Shown: positions 57,010-64,000 of the stretch, piece after piece | How positions within the stretch are numbered: position 1 is the first letter of the stretch | Layout of the letters: each line of letters opens with the position of its first letter | Assembly (NCBI GenBank): GCA_029891345.1 | Contig: CM057003.1 | Coordinates: 14,982,709-15,046,708, forward strand | Direction: 5' to 3' | Source of the DNA: Dryococelus australis | Taxonomy: Eukaryota; Arthropoda; Insecta; Phasmatodea; Phasmatidae | DNA length: 64,000 nucleotides | Translations under genes and position numbers: made by a program | The notes under the pieces: model-generated | What the model was told of the DNA's origin: nothing | What the model saw: only the letters and a program-made list of their open reading frames with translations | Database searches by the model: none

Positions 57010-57262
57010 ACTGAGTGAAGAGATTTGGGCGGCTCTTTAACAGCGAGGTCTTGAGAGCTGATGAAGTTGGTTGGGGTGAGTATGGAGCAATGCCGGAATG
57101 AAAGGGTTGGGGAAACGGGAGATCCCTGGGAAAACCCGCCGACCAGCGGCATCGTCCTGCACGATTCCCACGGGCGAAAATCCGGGAGTGGCCTGGCCGG
57201 GGATTGAACCCTGTTCGACGTGGTGGGAGGCGAGCAGGTTAACCACTCAGTCACCGTGGTCA
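57010..57262 (-). mobile_element. tRNA-derived SINE, second family, copy 4
   Basis: Minus-strand head CCACGGTGACTGAGTGGTTA, B box GGGTTCAATCCCC, body GATTTTCGCCCGTGG and GGGTTTTCCCAGGGATCTCC, ending at about 57,010 with GCCGCCCAAATCTC. Confidence 0.88.
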
Positions 57263-57299
57263 GCAGGAAAAGTAATGTAGTCTATTAGTCGCATCTTCA

Positions 57300-57400
57300 C
57301 ACTTATTGGATCAAATCTTGTAAAAATAATTCAATGTGTTACGTGTTTGGTTGTTTTTTTTTCTGAGTATGTTGTGTGCCACAAGCGTTTTATTTTAGTT
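57300..57400. mobile_element. TIR element family I, right-arm remnant
   Basis: TGTGTTACGTGTTTGGTTGT then GTTGTGTGCCACAAGCGTTT match the family I arm at 10.1 and 28.5 kb. Confidence 0.5.
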
Positions 57401-58170
57401 TTGATAAAATTTAACTTATTTTTATGTATCAATTATAATGTCTTATTTTTAAATTAATACAAAATTTAAAAAGAGGTGAAGTAGGTGTGTTATTAATTAG
57501 TTTGCTTGAGGCAGAGGAACATCCTGGAAGTGAAACTTTAGCATAGCTTCAGACATTCGAGATTAACTATGAATGTACTATAGTAGTATTTCTATATTTG
57601 TAGTAAATTTTTCCGTATTATGTGCAAATTAAAAAAATTTTATTACTCTTCAGGGAATTTGTCGAATCATTTATTTAGTGATCTAAAGTAAGCATGATAT
57701 TTTGACATTTTTTTGAAGACATAATAAATACGGTTATATATTTCTGTTATTTTACTCGTGTATTTACGAATAATACAGTCGTATAAATATAATAACGAAG
57801 TATATAGAATGTGTCGATAATTATGATTATTTTTCTATACATCCAAATAAACAAGAATGCGTGTTGAGCCCTTCATATTACAAAGACATTTAAACCTGAA
57901 TGCTCTGAAAGCTCCCAACACGCCATTCCTTTTGTAGATGGATAGTTGAACGTTACGCAGGGAGATTATTTGGGACCAACTGGACGATGGTTAACTGGAA
58001 ATACTGAGTTTGGGATGTAGAAAAATCACTTCTCTCTTATTGTATAACTTGTGTATGTAGACATCTCAAAGTGTTATGGGTCAGAACCATAATCCAAAGA
58101 TGAAGTAGATTGATTTTTAGTACTCTGAGCATGTACCTAACATTAACCCACACCACACCAATACACAGAG
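57401..58170. other. AT-rich gene-free stretch
   Basis: Nothing recognisable. Confidence 0.45.
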
Positions 58171-58756
58171 CTAGTGATGTTTTGCGAATCAATATGCGTA
58201 CACGGTATACTTCAATACTATAATCACACAAGAGCAGTTTGTCTACTGCAATTGGTTGCTGTATGCTTAACAAAGTATTTTCATATTTTGAGCTAGCAAC
58301 TCAGAATTCGGCAACATTGGCATGGCTCCTGTGCGATTCTTGTGCTAACTGTTACCAAGTGTCCAGAAGTAATACAGTCAATTAAGATAAGTACACTGCA
58401 AAAAAAATCTGAGGTAAAATTCCCTTACATGTAAGAGAAGCTAATTTCCTCTACATGCAAGGTAAATTTACATGTCAAATGTAGAGTAAATTTACATTAC
58501 AAGTAATGTACTATTTCCTAATCGCACAGGAAAAGCACCTGACAAAAGTGTGGGAAAATCTCATTCATGTAAGGTAATATGTACTCTATTGTATAATAAA
58601 CTTATATTAAAAAATACACGGGGTAATAGTAGTATTAAATTTTTTAATATCTACTAGGTGACCCAGCCCGTGACTTTTTTTTTGTATTGTCACTTGGCTA
58701 GAACAGTTACCATGTTATAAAATTTGGTTATCTACAAAGACTGAAAAAAATATTGC

Positions 58757-58757
<1 letters not shown>

Positions 58758-58802
<45 letters not shown>
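58758..58802. repeat. (TA)n(TG)n microsatellite
   Basis: A short TA run followed by about 17 TG units. Confidence 0.95.
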
Positions 58803-58806
<4 letters not shown>

Positions 58807-59271
58807 TTAACTCAGCATTGAAGCGACTGCAGTCCCATTTAATATTTCTCTATCCACTTTGCCACTGCGGCCCCACTTGTAATCGTTCTATCCACTGAGA
58901 CGCTGCGGCCCCAATTAATTAACTCAACATTGAAGCGAGGCATTTAAAGTAAACAAAAATGATATTCCTTTACCTTCATATCTCTATACAATATTCTCTA
59001 TGACTTAATACAAAACTTTTCATAGAAATAAAGTAATCAAAATGAGTTTTTAGGGTAAAAGGTAATGATTGCGTAATGTGATCTTGCTGAAATTTGAACT
59101 TAACCTGTATTTTACCAGGAGCCTTCGCTAGACAAAATTTGAAGAACTTATGTTGAGTTTCAAGAGACTTACAGGTATTGAAGTCGGACAGACAGAGATT
59201 GTCTACTTATTATATAGGATATCTTCTACCGAATAGTAAACGAAATCTTAACTCAAAATTCTCAACATTTG

Positions 59272-59634
59272 CCGAAGGGTGGGCACGAACCATGGGCCTC
59301 TATCTCGATAGGCCGATGCGCTATCCATAGGGATAGGAAAACCTCGCGAGTTCAATAACCTGTAGGGTAGACTTCACGGTCATGTGTATACTCGAGCCTG
59401 AGATGTTTGTTTATTGGCTGCTGCCCCATACAGTAGCCAGTGTTACTTCACAGCTGGCAGTATGGCACTCGCTACTTGTTTCCTTGCAAGTCTGCTATTG
59501 GCTCAGTCGTCCAGGGCGTGTCTACTAAACTGCGATCCAATTGCAAAGTCAACTTCAGTGCACCCGTGTTTGACGTCCATCTTGTCCTGAAATGAACTCG
59601 CAAAACGTTCCTATCCCTAGCTATCCATTACACT
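59272..59634 (-). repeat. tRNA-like sequence split by a MITE
   Basis: The minus strand reads GTAGTGTAATGGATAGC before the insertion and GCATCGGCCTATCGAGATAG with GGTTCGTGCCCACC after it: an A-box/B-box pair with plausible tRNA spacing once the family A element and its duplication are discounted. The MITE sits in the A-box region. Confidence 0.5.
59328..59619. mobile_element. hAT MITE family A, copy 10 (nested)
   Basis: TAGGGATAGGAAAACCTCGC to CAAAACGTTCCTATCCCTA with perfect 8-bp duplication GCTATCCA. Confidence 0.96.
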
Positions 59635-60293
59635 ACAATGACAAAATGACATTAAAAGTGAATATTAGTGTGTGAAAGGATTGTTTCTTCCGTTCGTCCT
59701 CCCACTTAGCTGTTGAGACAATGTTGAAGAGGTGCACGCGTCGTAAGGTAATTTTCCCATCCATTTATAGGATTTTCCACCACTATGTACGCGAATTATA
59801 CTCCACAGTGTGGTAATTTTATCTTACACGTAAGGAAAACTATGTTTCTCCCACAAGTTTGCGAATATTACCTTACACTTGTCAGGTAATTTTACCATTA
59901 TTTTTTACAGTGTAAAAGATCCTGCAGTGTTTTCAAATATAACTTTCCTTGAAATCTTTTCGCGAAATTTCTCTACCTCTACCAATACAACTGTCGGTCA
60001 CTTGATCAACGGCGATGAACGTTTGTTTGGATAATAATTTGCAAAATGCAAGCCGTTATATAAGAATATAATTATTTAACCAATTTGAATTCAATAAAAT
60101 TGCATTAAAATTGGTGAGAGTATTGAGAGTATACCACACATCTCAAAGCAACTTGTTACTGTTCTAACCTCAGACTCGATCTACCTAGTTTCTGATGGTT
60201 GTATTGGCAGGAAAGCAGTTGGGTGTTAGGACCCGAAGACCTTTATTTATTTTTTATTTAATTTTTTTTTAGTAGCAACACCTTATTCAGAAT

Positions 60294-60491
60294 ATCGCAG
60301 TGACCCGCGAAACCCGCGCTATTTCGTGGCTGCAGACCAAGTTCCAAAGTGTTAGAATCCTCCTGCCATTGGCCGTCAAGCAGTGTGGCACATTTCAAGG
60401 AAACTTTTTATCCAATAGCAAGAAGTTCATAGGCAGGGCCACCAATGCCGAGTAACGCAGCTGCTCACTGAAGTAAATGACGCCGTGTAGT
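60294..60491. mobile_element. hAT MITE family B variant, left half
   Basis: GTGACCCGCGAAACCCGCGC at the left and the 51.5 kb variant body (GGCCGTCAAGCAGTGTGGCA; AAGTAAATGACGCCG). Interrupted by family A copy 11; its right half is not found beyond. Confidence 0.65.
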
Positions 60492-61033
60492 TAGGCACGG
60501 GAAAATTTCGCGAGTTCAGTGATCTGTAGGCTAAGACTCATCAGCCATCTGCATACTGAACCCTCAGCTGTGTGTTCGTTGGCTGTTGTCCTGCACCTGT
60601 CAGTCATGGGTAGTTGTACTGCACAACACTTTAGCTCAGATCCACTTTCGTGATTGGATGGTTTCCGTGTTAACGCGTCTAAGGTGACCGCGCGCTAATC
60701 CACGGACGTGCAGTATTGACGCTACCTAATTCTGATTGGCCAGCCAAGTAGGAAAATGTCTTCTCGAAAAAGACAAGGGGCCAATAAGAAAATGAAAACT
60801 GCTGGTACGGCCGTAGGGTATTGAAATATAGCATGTGCGGAAATCTTTTCGCGAAATTCGGATATCCCTAGTTATGGGCTTCGCAAAGTGTTTCCTTGCA
60901 AGTCTGATATTGGCTCAGATGCGTGTAGGTCGGTTCTAATAAACTGTGATCCAATTACGAAGGTGACTTCACTGTACATGTGTTTGACGTATATCTTGTC
61001 GCGAAATGAAATCGCGAAATTTTCCCATCCCTG
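60492..61033. mobile_element. hAT MITE family A, copy 11, itself split
   Basis: TAGGCACGGGAAAATTTCGC to CGCGAAATTTTCCCATCCCT-G, flanked by CGTGTAGT and CGTATAGT (one mismatch). Interrupted by family C copy 2. Confidence 0.92.
60611..60870. mobile_element. hAT-like MITE family C, copy 2 (nested)
   Basis: Right end CTTTTCGCGAAATTCGGATA-TCCCTA; the left end begins TAG but lacks the TTTTTCGCG core, apparently by deletion. Flanks GTCATGGG and GTTATGGG (one mismatch) show an 8-bp target duplication for family C. Confidence 0.85.
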
Positions 61034-61041
61034 CGTATAGT

Positions 61042-61236
61042 TAAGGCCCGCCTGTTTCCCGCAAAGATATTTGCGCGAAAGCTAAACTTCAATATCGTAC
61101 CCGCACAAATGCAGCTTTCCTTCTTTCGCTGGTCTCGTGTGTTTTTAAGAAGACAGTTTACAACCTGATTGGACCAATCATATTTAAGTTACTTCCACAC
61201 TGAACGCCCTTGATTGGCGAGCAGAAACCTAGAGGC
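61042..61236. mobile_element. hAT-like MITE family D, partial copy 2
   Basis: Left end TAAGGCCCGCCTGTTTCCCG with AAAGATATTTGCGCG; two ATTGG and one CCAAT inside. Cut on the right by the family K element. Confidence 0.55.
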
Positions 61237-61702
61237 TGTACACGGTATAATCTGAGCACTTTTGAAAGTCCTGCTTAATATTTGTTTGTATAGGCTGTTG
61301 GCGGTAATATGAACACATTTGAAAGATCTGCTTATGATCTACTTGTTTTCACATTGTGTATTCTTCCACTTTATGTAAATTAACACTGTCATCGGCCTCA
61401 TTACTTTATTCATGCCTCGGTCAACTGAAATTATACAATTATTAGAGAAGTAAACATTTTATAAATTTGCTAATTTTTATACACTGGGGCGTAAAAAACA
61501 GAATGTGAAACATATAATTTAAATGATTACAAATGGTTACCTAACACTTTTTATTCGACGTTAACATATGGAACTACTTTCTCTCCATCGTTACCAACTT
61601 TACCGAGCACATGTCACTCAGTGCACCCGTTAAAATATATTAAGGTAGCTACAGTGACTTTTTTCAAAGGTTGATTACAAAATTGTTCAGTTAACCGTGA
61701 AC
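61237..61702. mobile_element. Mariner-type MITE family K, copy 5, duplicated left end
   Basis: Left termini occur twice in tandem (GGCTGTACACGGTATAATCT at 61,237 and AGGCTGTTGGCGGTAATATG at about 61,292). The body and right end (GTTCAGTTAACCGTGAACG) match copy 1. Confidence 0.75.
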
Positions 61703-61712
61703 GTAATATAAA

Positions 61713-62000
61713 TAGGGCCATCTGTTTTTCGCGAAAAGATTTCAGGACTCCTTGTATTCCAAAACAAGCCCAGATCCGCTTTCGTGATTGGGCGATTTTA
61801 ACTGCCATGCTTTGCAGGAGTCCGCCAGCGAATCACGGACGGTCAGTGTAGGAGTTGCCTACTTCTGATTGGCTCAGTCGGGTAACGAACTGTCTCCCGA
61901 CAGAGACTCGTGGCCAATAGCCAAATAATAACCACACGTGTGCCATAGGACATTGGAGCCTAAACTTCGCCTAAATCTTTTCGCGAAAAATTGGTCGCCG
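61713..62000. mobile_element. hAT-like MITE family C, copy 3
   Basis: TAGGGCCATCTGTTTTTCGC with GAAAAGATTT on the left and AAATCTTTTCGCGAAAAATT on the right. Body words GATCCGCTTTCGTGATTGGG and CTTCTGATTGGCTCAG match copy 1. Confidence 0.85.
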
Positions 62001-62039
62001 CACCTTAAAGGCGCGAGAGTGTTAAAATCATCCACTTCC

Positions 62040-62333
62040 TAGGGACCTGCAAAATTCGCGTTATTATTTGGCATCAGGGTCAACTTCACAGCACTGTGTA
62101 TACTCGAGCCAGCTCCGTTTCTTCGTTGGCTGCTGCCTAGATGTGAAGACACGACTTTTATAACATAACTGCCCGTGAATGGGGCACACAACTGAGATGT
62201 GTTCATTTATTGGCGCAGAGTTACCCAAGGCGTGTCAAATAAAGTATGGTCCAGCGACAAACGTATTGCAAAGGTACACGTGTTCTAAGGAAAACGTGTC
62301 GCCAAATAATAACGCGAATTTTGCAGGTCTCTG
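62040..62333. mobile_element. hAT MITE family B, copy 9
   Basis: TIRs TAGGGACCTGCAAAATTCGC and GCGAATTTTGCAGGTCTCTG; flanks CCACTTCC and CCAATCCC (two mismatches). Confidence 0.9.
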
Positions 62334-62334
62334 C

Positions 62335-63200
62335 CAATCCCAAATGTCAATCAGAACGGAAGTGTATTCCTCTTATGTATGTGTAGGGAAGTGAAATCTA
62401 GCCAGTTGTAAAATGCTAGCCCTAATTTTGCATGCATCTAGTTGTGGATTTATTTAAAGTCTCCTGCGCTGATGTATAGTATAAAAGCCAAACACATAAC
62501 TTCTAAGTGTTTGTTGATTAATCTATCGTTAGGCGCGGCTAATAATGGCGATAGAAATGAGTGTACGGCATCCTTTTAAACTCTAGCGTTTTCTTAGTAT
62601 CTCGTAACAAAGTGGTTAGCTTAGCTAATTGCGAGCGAACAGACCTCCAACTTTATAGCAGCGAAATTCTTATTTGACCACATCGATAAATGAAAGGAAC
62701 TGACAAAAGTCCGTCATATATTGGAGCGAGCGTTCAGATTCTTATTTTTTTCTTTTTCGCTGCAGAGAACTTTTTTATTCTCTCCGTAGCACATTTCACC
62801 ACAACGACAAAAGGAAGCCAATATCGGGTGCGCAGCTAAGGGAAAACGTGAGGAGCAAGTCAGAAGACGGGAATTTTAGTATGATGTAGGGTGCAGCTCT
62901 GTAAAGGAATAAGAGTATTCATCCCTGGAAAGTTGGCGTTCCGGTATTCAAGACGAGTCGTTGAGATCTAGGCAATCAGTCCACTCTCATTCAAATACAA
63001 ACGTAGGCCTAACAATATGTTTTCTTTTGTACACCACGAAGAGCTTGCAAATGCTACCAGTATACAGAACATTTCGGTGAAAGCGTGCCAAAATGAACCT
63101 TAGAATAGGGACCGTACCACAGAGTCTTTTGAGATTGGTAACGAATGGTCCACGAGATCAGCTAAATGAGATGTGGGCGTCAACAGGACTAACACAAATA
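62335..63200. other. No recognised element
   Basis: Only chance frames; no TIR or tRNA-like motif seen. Confidence 0.45.
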
Positions 63201-63202
63201 TA

Positions 63203-64000
63203 CACTGTACAACAAAATTTGCAATTTTTACTTAGAAATTCTTTGTAATTTTACAAATGATTGTAACAGTACAAAGATTTTCCTTGGGAAACTACTTTTT
63301 GTAAAACTACAAGGTCCATGTTTTTATTAGACCTTAGGAAATGTTTGTTCTATACTGAGCCGTATCCGCGAGCTTCAGCAAAATGGCGGACACTCAACAA
63401 CGTAGAACGATTGGTGAAGTAAAGTGCAAAAAGAAATGTATTGCAAATTTGAATTGTGTAAGACAACTAAACTCTTAAAAAGAAATACACGTACGCATTC
63501 TTCTTAACCGCGTGACTACAATATTATGTTGTAAGTACTTGCGAGTATATTTACAGTAAAATTAAACGCTATTATGATGCGAATAGTATTACCATCAAAT
63601 ACATTTATTCGAATAATTGTAACATCAACAGACGTTATTCAGTCATGAACTTTACTGTCATCAAGGGTAAAAATTGATGGGACCCTAGGACGTTTAAACC
63701 AAGCGTGCATAATATTAAACCGAAATGGATTGTTATTTGGTCTTTTCGTAAATTATATTTTGAAATATTTTTTTGTTGTTCCTTGTTACTAATTCATCAC
63801 ATTTGTTTTTAGAAGAAAAAAAGTAATTTTATGTACACTTCTCAATAATGTCGGTTGTAATACAAGGCTATCATTTGTAATATTACAAAAAAAATATTTT
63901 GCAGATTTTACAAGAAAATTTTTTTGTGATTTTACAAAGGATTTTCTTGGCAACTGGGTTTCTAAGGATTGTTATTGTAAAAGTACAAAAATTGTTATAG
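63203..64000. mobile_element. CACTG-ended element, runs off the window
   Basis: Starts after TA with CACTGTACAACAAAATTTGC. TTGTAATTTTACAAATGATT and similar TTACAA/GTACAA words recur near the left end and, inverted, from 63,860 to the window edge (GATTTTACAAAGGATTTTCT), so the right TIR probably lies just outside. Confidence 0.65.

Larger units (their letters stand above)
58394..59912. mobile_element. CACTG-ended DNA transposon in a TA site (nested)
   Basis: Left CACTGCAAAAAAAATCTGAG with GTAAAATTCCC; right the complement of CACTGTAAAAAATAATGGTA with AAATTACC; TA on both sides. Subterminal TTACATGTAA/TTACCTTACA words repeat inward. It carries a TA/TG microsatellite (58,758-58,802), a tRNA-like patch and a family A MITE. 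No transposase seen; superfamily undetermined. Confidence 0.8.
58176..59981. mobile_element. hAT MITE family E, copy 3, with nested insertions
   Basis: Ends CAGAGCTAGTGATGTTTTGC and GCGAAATTTCTCTACCTCTA with perfect 8-bp duplication CCAATACA. Its sequence is interrupted at 58,394-59,912; removing that leaves about 285 bp that aligns with 39,351-39,646. Confidence 0.93.

Noticed and set aside
56994..57254. 86-codon frame resembling predicted stick-insect proteins
   Set aside because: It is the antisense/sense translation of the SINE; such models in databases are repeat artefacts.
1..64000. CRISPR array, operons or prokaryotic origin
   Set aside because: No regularly spaced short repeats with unique spacers and no co-directional long frames; SINEs, MITEs and a Polinton show a eukaryote. 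The 54-bp and 168-bp arrays lack spacers.

Overview
The window is eukaryotic, gene-poor, AT-rich and made almost entirely of transposable elements. It has no operons and no long uninterrupted host reading frame. Several tRNA-headed SINEs, the Tx1/L1-type retrotransposon, the Polinton and the dense set of hAT-type MITEs point to an arthropod with a large repeat-rich genome. The SINE at 55.9 and 57.0 kb encodes, in one frame, peptides that I associate with spurious gene models from stick-insect genomes, so a phasmid is my best guess (inference, not proven here). I found no host gene I can name.

Layout. 0-1.6 kb: a DNA transposon with about 270-bp inverted ends around a dead mariner-type transposase. 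3.8-4.5 kb: a CpG-rich patch. 5-20.7 kb: a dense field of hAT MITEs (families A, B, G), an insect-type SINE, a 168-bp tandem repeat, TTAA-flanked elements, and a 460-bp segment repeated at 13.4, 16.5 and (diverged) 19.25 kb. 22-27.1 kb: a nearly complete but broken Tx1/L1-type non-LTR retrotransposon on the minus strand, whose 3' end lies beside part of a tRNA-Arg(CCT)-like sequence. 27.7-39.7 kb: more MITEs, many nested in each other, plus a 1.25-kb element full of TCAGTG motifs that holds a 54-bp tandem array and a perfect hairpin. 40.5-45.3 kb: a decayed Polinton/Maverick (adintovirus-like) with integrase, DUF8207-like protein, tail-like coiled-coil protein, packaging ATPase, PLA2 protein, basic protein, adenain-like protease and penton-like capsid protein. 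All are broken, and polymerase B and major capsid are absent. 45.3-50.3 kb: GC-rich sequence between two direct copies of a 280-bp repeat. 51-62.3 kb: further nested hAT MITEs. 63.2 kb to the end: a CACTG-ended element that runs out of the window.

How the parts relate. At least six MITE families (A, B, C, D, E, G) share an inner terminal core close to TTTCGCGAAA. Families A, B and E and the nested C copy have 8-bp target duplications, G1 probably does too, and the families are rich in CCAAT/ATTGG pentamers. They look like non-autonomous passengers of one group of hAT transposases. Nesting gives a relative history: families E, G, I, H and the mariner MITE L are older; A and B landed inside them later. 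The Polinton is the only large virus-like element. Its gene order and the divergent promoter region between ATPase and PLA2 are still visible, but the Walker A lysine position of its ATPase is a stop codon and every other reading frame is interrupted or truncated.
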